Part shown: in pieces, positions 23,683-31,722 of the stretch
Layout of the letters: every line of letters starts with the position of its first letter
How positions within the stretch are numbered: position 1 is the first letter of the stretch
Assembly (NCBI RefSeq): GCF_002018875.1
Contig: NZ_MVOL01000030.1
Span: 1-34,701 of the forward strand
Reading direction: 5' to 3'
Source: Pseudomonas sp. MF4836
GTDB lineage: Bacteria > Pseudomonadota > Gammaproteobacteria > Pseudomonadales > Pseudomonadaceae
Length of the DNA stretch: 34,701 nt
The notes under the pieces: generated by a model
Told to the model about the DNA's origin: nothing
Seen by the model: the letters and a program-made list of their open reading frames with translations, nothing else
Database searches by the model: none
Program-made: the position numbers and the translations under genes

Positions 23683-25719
23683 CTAGAGGTCCTTGACCAG
23701 GCGCAGGGCGTCGTAGATCGCCGCATGGGTGTTACGCGATGACACTGCATCGCCGATTCGGAACAATTGGAAACGCCCCTGGGGGTTGGTCACCACGTTT
23801 TGCGCGGTGCCGGCAATCAGGTCCATGTACTCCACGGCGCCTTCATTGGTGGCCAGGGGTTGCAGCTCGAAATACAGCTCGTCCAGGGGCCGGGTGCCAT
23901 GGTTGACCACGATCTGGTCCACCCGCCGGGTTTTCTCCAGGTCGCTGTAATCGGTGCCGATGGTCGCCAGCAACTGGTCGCCCTCACGGTCCACGGCCTT
24001 GAGTCGGTAAGTGACGGTAAAGGTGGTGTCCAGTTGTTGCAGCGAGCGCATGTAGGGCACCAGGTTCATGCCCATCACCTCCGGCGCGAACGAACGGTCG
24101 GGGGTCATGATCTCGGTCCTGGCCCCGCTGCGGGCAATGAACTCGGCGGCCTGCAAACCCGCGTGATCGCCGGCATCGTCATACACCAGCACATTGCGTC
24201 CGGGCTTCACGTCGCCGGAAATAATGTCCCAGCTCGACACCAGCCACTGGTTGCCCCGTTGCAGGACTTCGGTGTGGGGCAGCCCGCCGGTGGCGACTAT
24301 CACCACGTCGGCGTTTTCATCGAGGACCATCGCCGCATCGGCCCAGGTGTTGAAGCGGAACTTGACCCCCAGGCGCTCGCACTGCGCCATGCGCCAGTCG
24401 ATGATGCTGATCATTTCCTTGCGCCGCTCGGACTGCGCGGTCAGGCGAATCTGCCCGCCGGGCTGGTCGGCCACTTCCAGCACCAGCACCTCATGCCCGC
24501 GTTCGCCGGCGACCCGTGCGGCTTCCAGGCCACCGGGGCCGGCGCCGACGATCAGGATCTTGCGCTTGCGCGGGGCCTTGGGCACCTCGTGGGGCATGGT
24601 GGTTTCGCGGCCGGTGGCGGCGTTGTGGATGCAGTACGCGGCGCCGGCGTTGTAGATCCGGTCCAGGCAATAGTTGGCGCCCACGCAGGGGCGGATTTCA
24701 TCTTCCCGGCCCTCGATGATCTTGCGCACGATGTGCGGGTCGGTCATGTGCGCGCGGGTCATGCCCACCATGTCCACCAGGCCGGCGGCAATCGCATGGC
24801 GGGCGGTGGCGACATCGGGAATCTTCGCCGCATGGAAGGTCGGGAAGCCGGTCAGGGCGCGAATCTCCCCGGCAAAGTCCAGGTGCGGTGCATTGCGCAT
24901 GCCCTGGATCGGGATGATGTCGGTCAGCCCGGCATCGGTGGCGATATTGCCGCGAATCACGTTGAGAAAGTCGACCATGCCGCTGTCTTTCAGCAGTTGC
25001 GAGATGTGCAGCCCCTCCTCTTTCTCAAGCCCGCCCGCCAGCACCTCGTCACCGGTGTAGCGAATGCCGACGATAAACGCCGAACCGACCCGCTGGCGGA
25101 TCGCGCTCAGCACCTCGAAGGTGAACCGCAGGCGATTGTGCAGCGAACCGCCGTAGGCGCCCTCCAGTTCGTTGGTCAACGGCGACCAGAACTGGTCCAT
25201 CAAGTGGCCGTAGGCTTGCAGCTCGATGCCATCCAGGCCGGCGGCCTGCATGCGTTCGGCGGCGTCGGCATAGTCGCGGACGATGCGCTCGATATCCCAG
25301 ATTTCCAGCTTCTTGGGGAAGGCCCGGTGCGCCGGCTCCTGGTTGTGCGAAGGCGACACCACCGGCAGCCAGTCGCCCTTGTCCCAGCGGGTGCGCCGCC
25401 CCAGGTGGGTAAGCTGGATCATCACCGCCGCGCCATGCTCGTGGCATTCGTCGGTGAGGTCTTTCATCCAGCCGACCACTTCGTCCTTGTACGCCAAGAT
25501 ATTGTTGAACACCGGGGGGCTGTCGCGGGAGATCGCCGCCGAGCCTGCGGTCATGGTCATGGCCACGCCGGCCTTGGCGCGTTCGACGTGATAAGCCCGG
25601 TACAATTTCTTCGGCATGCCCTCTTCGGGGTACGCCGGCTCGTGGGAGGTGGTGATAATGCGGTTGCGAAGTGTCAGGTGCTTGAGGCGATAAGGCTGAA
25701 GAAGCGGATCGTTATTCAT
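23683..25719 (-). CDS. TMADH/DgcA-family FMN/FAD N-demethylase-like oxidoreductase
   Basis: A 678-residue flavoprotein with an Old-Yellow-Enzyme-like FMN barrel (~1-340), an iron-sulfur segment and a C-terminal FAD/NAD(P)-type domain (VGAGPGGLEAARVAGERGHEV, ~391-411), the layout of trimethylamine dehydrogenase and DgcA. It is close in sequence style to dimethylglycine/N-methylproline demethylases: it shares CVGANYC, VDMVGMTRAH and the C-terminal IGDAVSSRNTHAAIYDALRL. TMADH binds 4Fe-4S through Cys345, 348, 351 and 364; here Cys345, Cys351 and Cys363 remain but position 348 is Ala, as I recall also for DgcA. It heads the seven-gene operon, divergent from TetR. It probably oxidatively demethylates a small N-methyl (or related) zwitterion brought in by the linked importer. 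Confidence 0.85.
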   Translation of the reverse strand: MNNDPLLQPYRLKHLTLRNRIITTSHEPAYPEEGMPKKLYRAYHVERAKAGVAMTMTAGSAAISRDSPPVFNNILAYKDEVVGWMKDLTDECHEHGAAVMIQLTHLGRRTRWDKGDWLPVVSPSHNQEPAHRAFPKKLEIWDIERIVRDYADAAERMQAAGLDGIELQAYGHLMDQFWSPLTNELEGAYGGSLHNRLRFTFEVLSAIRQRVGSAFIVGIRYTGDEVLAGGLEKEEGLHISQLLKDSGMVDFLNVIRGNIATDAGLTDIIPIQGMRNAPHLDFAGEIRALTGFPTFHAAKIPDVATARHAIAAGLVDMVGMTRAHMTDPHIVRKIIEGREDEIRPCVGANYCLDRIYNAGAAYCIHNAATGRETTMPHEVPKAPRKRKILIVGAGPGGLEAARVAGERGHEVLVLEVADQPGGQIRLTAQSERRKEMISIIDWRMAQCERLGVKFRFNTWADAAMVLDENADVVIVATGGLPHTEVLQRGNQWLVSSWDIISGDVKPGRNVLVYDDAGDHAGLQAAEFIARSGARTEIMTPDRSFAPEVMGMNLVPYMRSLQQLDTTFTVTYRLKAVDREGDQLLATIGTDYSDLEKTRRVDQIVVNHGTRPLDELYFELQPLATNEGAVEYMDLIAGTAQNVVTNPQGRFQLFRIGDAVSSRNTHAAIYDALRLVKDL

Positions 25720-25766
25720 ATCGGTCTCGCATACAGGTCATCAGGCAAGGCAGACGATAGACCCCA

Positions 25767-25805
25767 ATGTACACCAGTGTCAATAACATCGACGGTGGTG
25801 TATAT
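25767..25805. promoter_or_regulatory. TetR-type operator in divergent promoter region
   Basis: ATGTACACCAGTGTC (25767-25781) and GACGGTGGTGTATAT (25791-25805) are imperfect inverted arms (TACACCA/TGGTGTA core) around a 9-base spacer. On the minus strand TTGACA (25778-25783) and TATCGT (25754-25759) make a promoter for the flavoprotein operon overlapped by the left arm. On the plus strand TATATT (25801-25806) is a -10 for the TetR gene inside the right arm. Binding would repress both directions. Confidence 0.65.
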
Positions 25806-25846
25806 TCACCTCCATCAAGGTCAAGTGGACAAGGAAAAAACGCCCC

Positions 25847-26494
25847 ATGAAAGCAACCACCAACAGTGCGGAAGCGGCCGGCCGCGGCTCTCTGGAGAGC
25901 TGGCTCAACGCGGCCTATGAGAGCCTCAAGGAATCGGGGGTGGATGCAGTGCGGGTGATGCCGCTGGCGAAGAAACTCAACCTGTCGCGAACCAGTTTCT
26001 ACTGGTATTTCCAGGACCGCGAAGCGCTGCTCGAAGCCCTGGTGAGCCTGTGGAAAAACAAGAACACCTTCAACCTGGTGTCACAGTCCGAGGCCTATGC
26101 CGAATCCATCACCGAGGCGATTCTCAACGTCTTCGACTGCTGGCTGAACAGCGAGCTGTTCGACTCGCAATTCGAATTCGCCATGCGCAGTTGGGCCCTG
26201 CAATCGCCCGAGGTAGCGGAAGAAATCCGCCAGGCCGATGCCCAGCGGGTGCAGGCCCTGGCAACCATGTTCGACCGTTTCGGCTTCGCCCATGACGCCG
26301 CCGTGACCCGGGCGCGCTCGATCTACCTGACCCAGATCGGCTACATCAGCATGAACACCCAGGAGCCGCTGGCGCAGCGCATGCGCTACATCCCCGAGTA
26401 CTTGAAGATCTTCACCGGGGTCGAGCCCGAACCCCGGGAGCTGGAGCGCTTTTATCGGCGCAACGGGTTTTCTTCGGCCGACCTGCAGGGCTGA
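25847..26494 (+). CDS. TetR family transcriptional regulator
   Basis: A 215-residue regulator with an N-terminal helix-turn-helix: GVDAVRVMPLAKKLNLSRTSFYWYFQDREALLEALV (in pieces, ~30-65), ending in the TetR hallmark FYWYFQDREALL. The remainder is the helical ligand-binding domain (~70-200), with no recognised subfamily. AAGGA lies ~12 bases before ATG 25847. It diverges from the seven-gene minus-strand operon and very likely represses it through the inverted repeat between them; the inducer is presumably the operon's substrate or product. It converges on the ABC transporter pair, 34 bases away. Confidence 0.9.
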   Translation: MKATTNSAEAAGRGSLESWLNAAYESLKESGVDAVRVMPLAKKLNLSRTSFYWYFQDREALLEALVSLWKNKNTFNLVSQSEAYAESITEAILNVFDCWLNSELFDSQFEFAMRSWALQSPEVAEEIRQADAQRVQALATMFDRFGFAHDAAVTRARSIYLTQIGYISMNTQEPLAQRMRYIPEYLKIFTGVEPEPRELERFYRRNGFSSADLQG

Positions 26495-26528
26495 AGCGCG
26501 CGCCATCGGCGGCGTGCACACCCCTCAC

Positions 26529-28289
26529 TCATGGCTGCTCGCCAGGCAGCCCCGGTATCAGGGGCGCCAGCGGCATGGCCTGGGCATCCTGCTCGTCCCA
26601 CAGGCGCCGGTACAGACCGCCCAGCTCGAGCAATTGACGGTGGTTGCCGCGCTCGACGATACGCCCCTGATCCAGCACCAGAATCTGATCGGCATACTCC
26701 ACCGTGCGCAGGCGATGGGCAATCATCACCACCGTGCGGCCCTCGGCCAGGCGCGATAAAGCCTGCTGGATATCGGCCTGGGCGCAGGGGTCGACCGAGG
26801 CCGTAGCTTCGTCCAGCAGCACGATGCGCGGTGCCTTGAGCAGCATCCGGGCAATCGATAGCCGCTGGCGCTCGCCGCCGGACAAGCGCAGGCCGCCCTC
26901 GCCCAGCGGCGTGTCATAGCCCTGCTCCAACTGTTCGATAAACGCTTCGCAGTGGGCCTCGCGACAGGCGGCGCGCACCGCCTCCACACTGGCCTCGGGG
27001 CGGCCGATGCGCACGTTATCCAGCACCGAGCCGTCGAACAGCTGCACATCCTGGAACACGAAGCCGACCTGCTGGTACAAGGCGTCGGTGCCCAGGGCCT
27101 TGAGGTCGACACCGCCCAGGGTGATCTGCCCTTGCTGCGGGTCGTAGAAGCGCCCGAGCAAATGCAGCAAGGTCGACTTGCCACTGCCGGACGGCCCGAC
27201 AATCGCCGTCACTGAACCGGCCGGCACCGTGAAGTCGATGCCCTGCACCACCGGCTCCCGGGCATAGCCGAAACTCACCTGTTCAAAGCGCAGCGTCGAA
27301 TCCTCGGGCACCGCGACTTCGGTGGTTTCAGCCAGGATCGGCTCCGCCATCAGGGCACTCAGGCGCGCCGAAGACTGGCTCATCATGCGCAGTTGCGTGA
27401 GGTAGGCCGCGACCTCCAGCAGCGCGTCGATGATCTTGTACGACACCAGCACAAACAACAGCCAGGTCGCCACGTCCAGCGACTGCTCGACAAACAGCCA
27501 GGCCGCCATCAGCAGCAGGCTGACCAGGCCCATCTCGATCATCAGGCGCAACAGCTGCACCCCGCCGCCGCCCCAGGCTTCGATGCCCAGGCTGCCACGG
27601 CGGATGCTGGCGAAGGTTTCTTCAAGGCGCGCGAGCATGCCGTCACAGCGATGGAACAGGCGCAGGGTGCGAATACCGCTGACAAACTCCACCAGCAGCC
27701 CCGAAGCCATTTGCAGGCGCCCGGATTGCCGCGTGCCTTCGCGCAGCAGGTAACCCATGCACCCCTGGTACAGCGCCCAGCCCAGGGGCAAGGTGACCAG
27801 CAGGCTCAGGGTCAGGCGCCAGTCGACCCAGACCAGCAGCAGGCAAAAAATCAGCGGCACGCTGATCCCGGCAATGACTTCGGCGATCAAGTGGGTGAAG
27901 ACGTCCTCGACCCGCTTCACATCATCGGTCAGGGTTGCCGCCAACTCGCCGATCCGCCGCTGATGGAAAAATCCCAGGGGCACCAGGCGCAAGTGATCGG
28001 TCAGCGCCGCGCGATAACTCATCATCAGGTCATAGGCCCCGATAAAGCAGTCCATCTGGCCGAAGTGGGAAAACAGCAACTGGCCGATCAGACAAGCACC
28101 CAACGCCAGGCCCAGCCCCCACCACTCAGCACTCCCGGCGCTGCCGGCGAGCACCCATTGCAGCCCCAGCCAGGCCAGGAAGAACGGCGCGATGGAACAG
28201 GCCTGGGCCAGTACCCGCAGACCGATGCCGCGGTACACCCGGTACGGCTGGCGACCGGCAATGCGCACCACATCCTCAAGCATCGACAT
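26529..28289 (-). CDS. ABC transporter permease/ATPase, YbtPQ/IrtAB-like, second subunit
   Basis: A 586-residue fused ABC half-transporter: six helices (~15-310) followed by an NBD with Walker A GPSGSGKST, Q-loop FVFQDVQLFDG, signature LSGGERQRLSIARM, Walker B RIVLLDEATASVDP and H-loop MIAHR. The frame opens earlier, but AGGAGG 6 bases before ATG 28289 (MSMLEDVVRIAG) sets the start, 14 bases inside the preceding gene. With that gene it forms a heterodimer of the exporter fold. Family members of this pair type import ferric siderophores (YbtPQ, IrtAB) or export peptides/siderophores; iron control of the operon favours the former. Confidence 0.82.
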   Translation of the reverse strand: MSMLEDVVRIAGRQPYRVYRGIGLRVLAQACSIAPFFLAWLGLQWVLAGSAGSAEWWGLGLALGACLIGQLLFSHFGQMDCFIGAYDLMMSYRAALTDHLRLVPLGFFHQRRIGELAATLTDDVKRVEDVFTHLIAEVIAGISVPLIFCLLLVWVDWRLTLSLLVTLPLGWALYQGCMGYLLREGTRQSGRLQMASGLLVEFVSGIRTLRLFHRCDGMLARLEETFASIRRGSLGIEAWGGGGVQLLRLMIEMGLVSLLLMAAWLFVEQSLDVATWLLFVLVSYKIIDALLEVAAYLTQLRMMSQSSARLSALMAEPILAETTEVAVPEDSTLRFEQVSFGYAREPVVQGIDFTVPAGSVTAIVGPSGSGKSTLLHLLGRFYDPQQGQITLGGVDLKALGTDALYQQVGFVFQDVQLFDGSVLDNVRIGRPEASVEAVRAACREAHCEAFIEQLEQGYDTPLGEGGLRLSGGERQRLSIARMLLKAPRIVLLDEATASVDPCAQADIQQALSRLAEGRTVVMIAHRLRTVEYADQILVLDQGRIVERGNHRQLLELGGLYRRLWDEQDAQAMPLAPLIPGLPGEQP

Positions 28290-30057
28290 CCCTGACCTCC
28301 TGTTGGCGAATATGCCAGGCATGGGCCTGGAACTGGCTGTGCCACAAGCGCTGGTAAGTGCTGTTGCCGTGGAGCAATTGGGCATGGGAGCCGGACGCGA
28401 CAAGGCGCCCCTCCTCCAGCAGCAGAATCTGCTCGGCATGGCGCACCGCGTACAAGCGATGGGCAATCACCAGCACCGTGGTCTGCGGGTAACGCTTGCG
28501 CAACGCCGTATAAAACGCGGCCTCGGTCAGGCTGTCGGCAAAGGCCGTGGCCTCGTCAAGCACCAATACCGGGGCTCCCGCCAGCAGCGCCCGGGCGATG
28601 GCGATCCGTTGCCGCTCGCCTCCGGACAAACGCGTCCCGCGCTCGCCGACCTGGGTGTCCAGGCCTTGAGGCAAGCTGCGCACCAGGTCCCGGGCCTGGA
28701 CGATGGCCAGTACGTCGTACAACTGCCGATCACTGGCCAGGGGCTTGGCCAGTCGCAGGTTCTGCGCCAGGCTGCCCTGGAACAGAAACGCGTCCTGGCT
28801 GACCACGGCAATGGCCTGGGCCCGGTCTCGATCGCCGAGGCTGGCCAGCGATACCTCACCGAGCAGCACCTCGCCACTGTCGGGCGGCAACAGCCCGGAC
28901 AGCAGATAGGCCAGCGTCGACTTGCCGGCACCGGAAGGCCCCACCAGGGCGTTGAAGCTGCCGGGGCGCAACTCGAGGTTCAGGTCCTGCAGAATCGGCC
29001 GCGTCTGGTAACTGAACGACAGATGCTGCAAGCGCACCCCGGCATGGGCCGGCAAGCGGCTGCTGACCTGCACGGCCACCGGAACCAGCAGTGGCTGGAT
29101 CCGCTCCACCCCACCGCAGATCTCGCGGATCGCCGAAGAAAAGAACATCAGGCGCAGCAGCGGCTTGAGCAAACCGCTGCCCAGCACCAGAGCCAAAATC
29201 AGGTTGGGCAACGGTAACTGGCCCTGGGCGTTGAGCCACAGCCCCAGGGGCAGCAACACGAAAATATTGGCCGTCAGCAGTACGACAAAAGCCGACCAGC
29301 CAGGCACCGCCTTGCGGCTGAAGCCTTCGACCAGGCGGTGGTACGCCTCCAGCCGCTCGCGCAGTAACTTGAAGGAACTGGCGCTCTGGCGGAACGCCTT
29401 CATCACCGGAATCCCGCGCAGGTACTCCACGGTGGCGCCGTTGAGCTGTTCGGTGGCGATGTTATAGCTGCGCACCCGCTCGTCCATGCCCCGCGACATG
29501 CAGGCCTGGGCCAGCCATGCCGGGATAATGGTGCTGAGCGCCGCCAGGGCCATGCGCCAGTCCAGCCAGAACAGAAAGCCGCCCGCAGCCAAGGGCGTGA
29601 CCACGGCGGCGATCAGTTCGATGCTGTGGTGGGCGATAAAGGTTTCCAGGCGCTCGACGTCATTCAGAATGATCTTGCGCAAGCCGCCGGAGCTGTAGCG
29701 GCCGAGCATCTGCAACGGCAAGCGGGTCAAGGACTGGGCCAGGCGCAAGCGGACCTCGTAGAGGATCTGGAACGCCGCCACATGGCTGAAATAGCCGCCG
29801 AGGGTCAGCAGCCCGTATTTGCCCAGCAGCGCCAGCAGCACCAAACCGGCCAAGTGCAGCAGGTCCCGGCCTGGCGGGGCATCGAGCAAGGCCAGCTCCG
29901 CCGCGCGGTACAACAGGTAATACAGCAACAGCTCCAGCAGCGCCGAGCCGGCGGCCAGGCTCACGGCCAAGCCCAGCCGAGCGCGCTGCCCCGCCAGCAA
30001 ACCGATCAGGGCGGCCATCGGCGACGCGCGTTCCGATCCGGGGTTGGAAGATTGCAT
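28276..30057 (-). CDS. ABC transporter permease/ATPase, YbtPQ/IrtAB-like, first subunit
   Basis: A 593-residue fused half-transporter with six helices (~15-310) and a C-terminal NBD: Walker A GPSGAGKST, Q-loop VSQDAFLFQGS, signature LSGGERQRIAIARAL, Walker B VLVLDEATAFADS and H-loop IAHR. The D-loop 'ATAFAD' is the variant I associate with siderophore-linked ABC pairs rather than 'ASALD' of drug exporters. AGGAGAG 5 bases before ATG 30057 (MQSSNPGSERASP) sets the start; the frame opens at 30090. First gene of a two-gene operon with a 14-base overlap to the partner. The upstream promoter carries a Fur-box-like sequence. No siderophore synthesis or TonB receptor gene is in view. Confidence 0.83.
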   Translation of the reverse strand: MQSSNPGSERASPMAALIGLLAGQRARLGLAVSLAAGSALLELLLYYLLYRAAELALLDAPPGRDLLHLAGLVLLALLGKYGLLTLGGYFSHVAAFQILYEVRLRLAQSLTRLPLQMLGRYSSGGLRKIILNDVERLETFIAHHSIELIAAVVTPLAAGGFLFWLDWRMALAALSTIIPAWLAQACMSRGMDERVRSYNIATEQLNGATVEYLRGIPVMKAFRQSASSFKLLRERLEAYHRLVEGFSRKAVPGWSAFVVLLTANIFVLLPLGLWLNAQGQLPLPNLILALVLGSGLLKPLLRLMFFSSAIREICGGVERIQPLLVPVAVQVSSRLPAHAGVRLQHLSFSYQTRPILQDLNLELRPGSFNALVGPSGAGKSTLAYLLSGLLPPDSGEVLLGEVSLASLGDRDRAQAIAVVSQDAFLFQGSLAQNLRLAKPLASDRQLYDVLAIVQARDLVRSLPQGLDTQVGERGTRLSGGERQRIAIARALLAGAPVLVLDEATAFADSLTEAAFYTALRKRYPQTTVLVIAHRLYAVRHAEQILLLEEGRLVASGSHAQLLHGNSTYQRLWHSQFQAHAWHIRQQEVRDVDA

Positions 30058-30089
30058 GGGCTCTCCTGAGCTGAAAATGCGCAGGCGCA

Positions 30090-30132
30090 AGGATAGAAAC
30101 TCTCACCCAGGATGTAAATGCGAATCACTACC
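30090..30132 (-). promoter_or_regulatory. Promoter with Fur-box-like sequence
   Basis: On the minus strand TTTACA (-35, 30113-30118) and TATCCT (-10, 30090-30095) are 17 bases apart, ending 33 bases before the ABC gene start. GTAAATGCGAATCACTACC (30114-30132, + strand) resembles Pseudomonas Fur boxes of the form AAATGAGAATCATTA with two differences in the core, and overlaps the -35. Repression by Fur-Fe would make the transporter iron-starvation induced. Confidence 0.6.
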
Positions 30133-30239
30133 GATTGATCTCAAGCCTGCACCAAGCAAAAAAACTAAACCTTTTGCCCGGCCGCTGGCTCAACAGTAAG
30201 ACGACATCCTCGTCCCCTGATAATGAAATGGAGATCACC

Positions 30240-30743
30240 ATGAACACACTGCTGATGAAACAGATGGGCCTGTCCTTCCTGCTGCTGGCCGGTACCGTGG
30301 GCAGCGCCGCTGCCGCCACCTCCAACAGCTTCGTCAATGACGCGGCGCAAGGCGGAATCAACGAAGTCGAAAGCGCCAAGCTGGCCCTGGAAAAAAGCAG
30401 CGCAGCCGACGTCAAGGCGTTTGCCCAGCAGATGGTCACCGACCACACCAAGGCCAATCAGGAGCTGACGACCCTGGCGAAAAAACTCGATATCGAGGTG
30501 CCGGATGAAGCCTCGCTCACGGAAAAAGCCAAGAAGATGATTCTCGAAATGCGTGACGAATCCTTCGACAAGGCCTACGCCAACAACCAGGTCAAGGCTC
30601 ACGAGGACACCGTCGCCCTGTTCAAAAAAGAAGCCGCCTCCTCGGATAACGCCGAACTCAAGGCGTTTGCCCAGCAGACCCTGCCGACGCTGGAGCACCA
30701 CCTGGACATGGCGAAAAAGCTGCAGGCGCAGCACGCCAAGTAA
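30240..30743 (+). CDS. DUF4142 domain-containing exported protein
   Basis: A 167-residue secreted protein of the DUF4142 (ferritin-like four-helix) family, periplasmic, role unknown; homologues are often stress-induced. A signal peptide (MNTLLMKQMGLSFLLLAGTVGSAAAA) is followed by NSFVNDAAQGGINEVESAKLALEKSSAADVKAFAQQMVTDHTKANQEL in the usual pattern (parts ~28-75), and by a C-terminal H-rich helix (QTLPTLEHHLDMAKKL). The start is set by GGAG before ATG 30240; the frame opens at 30135. AAGGCGTTTGCCCAGCAG occurs twice at DNA level (30414 and 30660), coding KAFAQQ in two helices. Convergent with the small acidic gene, separated by a terminator. Confidence 0.9.
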   Translation: MNTLLMKQMGLSFLLLAGTVGSAAAATSNSFVNDAAQGGINEVESAKLALEKSSAADVKAFAQQMVTDHTKANQELTTLAKKLDIEVPDEASLTEKAKKMILEMRDESFDKAYANNQVKAHEDTVALFKKEAASSDNAELKAFAQQTLPTLEHHLDMAKKLQAQHAK

Positions 30744-30775
30744 CCACCGGCCCGAACGCCCCAAGCAGCACCCGG

Positions 30776-30797
30776 ACCCCGCCCGAAAGGCGGGGTT
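30776..30797 (+). terminator. Rho-independent terminator of the DUF4142 gene
   Basis: ACCCCGCC-CGAA-AGGCGGGG followed by TTT forms a strong GC stem 33 bases after the DUF4142 stop. The T-run is short and only on the + side. Confidence 0.8.
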
Positions 30798-30808
30798 TGC
30801 ATGGGCGC

Positions 30809-31021
30809 TCAATCATTGGGCAGCGGCATGTCCTTGTCGCTGGGGATGCCATCGCCGGCGCTGGGCTCGTTCCAGTCTTCGGGGCGCTCGCGGGTTACCA
30901 CCTCGGGGCGCGCCAAGGGGTCCTTCTGCAACGGGTCGAACGGCTCGGCAGAGGGCTCGGCCGGGGCCGGGTCGGGGCGTGGGGTTTGCGCTTGATCGTC
31001 GAAACTCGAATCAGTGGACAT
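30809..31021 (-). CDS. Small proline/aspartate-rich hypothetical protein
   Basis: A 70-residue, highly acidic, proline-rich, probably disordered protein (MSTDSSFDDQAQTPRPDPAPAEP start; PLQKDPLARPEV and EDWNEPSAGDGIPSDKDMPLPND at the end). Such short acidic proteins are common and unstudied in Pseudomonas. GAGGTG precedes the ATG at 31021; the longer frame from 31192 is rejected because its first 57 residues look non-coding. Convergent with the DUF4142 gene. No function can be assigned. Confidence 0.65.
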   Translation of the reverse strand: MSTDSSFDDQAQTPRPDPAPAEPSAEPFDPLQKDPLARPEVVTRERPEDWNEPSAGDGIPSDKDMPLPND

Positions 31022-31139
31022 AAACACCTCAGGGCTTGGGTCCAGCCAACCTGGGCCATGATCTTTCGACGTTCGGAGCGGCGGTGCAGTGCATTCGAGG
31101 TGACGAATGGCCTGGGCTTGACTTGGGTCACGGAAATGC

Positions 31140-31154
31140 AATTGTCCTACAATT
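31140..31154. promoter_or_regulatory. Perfect inverted repeat upstream of small-protein operon
   Basis: AATTGT-CCT-ACAATT is a perfect palindrome 57 bases before the operon start at 31211; TTGTCCTACAA also fits TNGTNNNACNA. TTGACT at about 31118-31123 is a possible -35. It is a likely operator for a dimeric, perhaps GntR-type, regulator. Confidence 0.45.
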
Positions 31155-31210
31155 ATTTTGAACCTTTTTGAACGAAATCGATTCTTTCTCACAAGCTAAT
31201 GGAGGGCCTT

Positions 31211-31468
31211 ATGGGAAACCCGGCAATTTACGTAATCGAATACCACCTACAGGGTGCACACAAGACCTTCGTCATCCGCGCCGACGGCATGGATAACGCA
31301 CAGGCCTGGCATTGGGCTAGTTGTGACGCCGGCATCGGCACCATCCCCAAGTCTTCTCGGGACAAGGTCAAGCGCGTCACCCGCCCCCTGGCTGAACGCT
31401 ACGGCCTGACCGATGTGCAATGGCGCCCCTCGACCCAAATCGACTGGACCGGAGAATCAAGCCTGTGA
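31211..31468 (+). CDS. Small DUF6555-like protein, 85 aa
   Basis: An 85-residue soluble protein (MGNPAIYVIEYHLQGAHKTF...NAQAWHWASCDAGIGTIPK...LTDVQWRPS) resembling the small Pseudomonas-restricted proteins catalogued as DUF6555; no function is known. GGAGG 5 bases before ATG 31211 sets the start; an ATG at 31199 overlaps that ribosome site. It heads a three-gene overlapping operon, and the third gene is its paralogue (YVIEYHLQG / YEIHYLLQG; GLTDVQW / GISSVRW). Confidence 0.72.
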   Translation: MGNPAIYVIEYHLQGAHKTFVIRADGMDNAQAWHWASCDAGIGTIPKSSRDKVKRVTRPLAERYGLTDVQWRPSTQIDWTGESSL

Positions 31469-31722
31469 ACGCCCACGCCCTGAAGACCAGCCTCGACTGC
31501 AACCCCTGGGACGAGGAAATCGCGCGCAACACCCAACTGTTTTTCGAGGCCGACCGCCTCGACGACCTGGCCTACACCATCATCGGGGGCCAGGACGGCC
31601 CGGACGCCGTGTGGGAACGCTACAGCCAGGCCAAGAAAGCCGCGGACGCCAAACGCACCGAGGCCTATCAGGACTGGATGCGCATCCGCCGCGCCATGCA
31701 GCAATCACCCCATGCTTCGTGA
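31465..31722 (+). CDS. Hypothetical protein, 85 aa, GTG start
   Basis: An 85-residue hydrophilic protein (VNAHALKTSLDCNPWDEEIARNTQLF... helix-rich, with LDDLAYTIIGGQDGPDAVWERYSQAKKAADAKR in the middle). It is unrelated to its neighbours and I do not recognise it. The GTG at 31465 overlaps the TGA of the preceding gene (GTGA), and GGAGA lies ~10 bases upstream; the ATG at 31420 would put 15 residues inside the first gene and is less likely. Its stop lies 11 bases inside the third gene. The tight overlap implies translational coupling. Confidence 0.62.
   Translation: MNAHALKTSLDCNPWDEEIARNTQLFFEADRLDDLAYTIIGGQDGPDAVWERYSQAKKAADAKRTEAYQDWMRIRRAMQQSPHAS

Noticed and set aside
23767..25920. 717-aa + strand open frame opposite the DgcA-like gene
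   Set aside because: Low-complexity H/G/V-rich translation typical of antisense GC-rich DNA; runs through the TetR promoter region.
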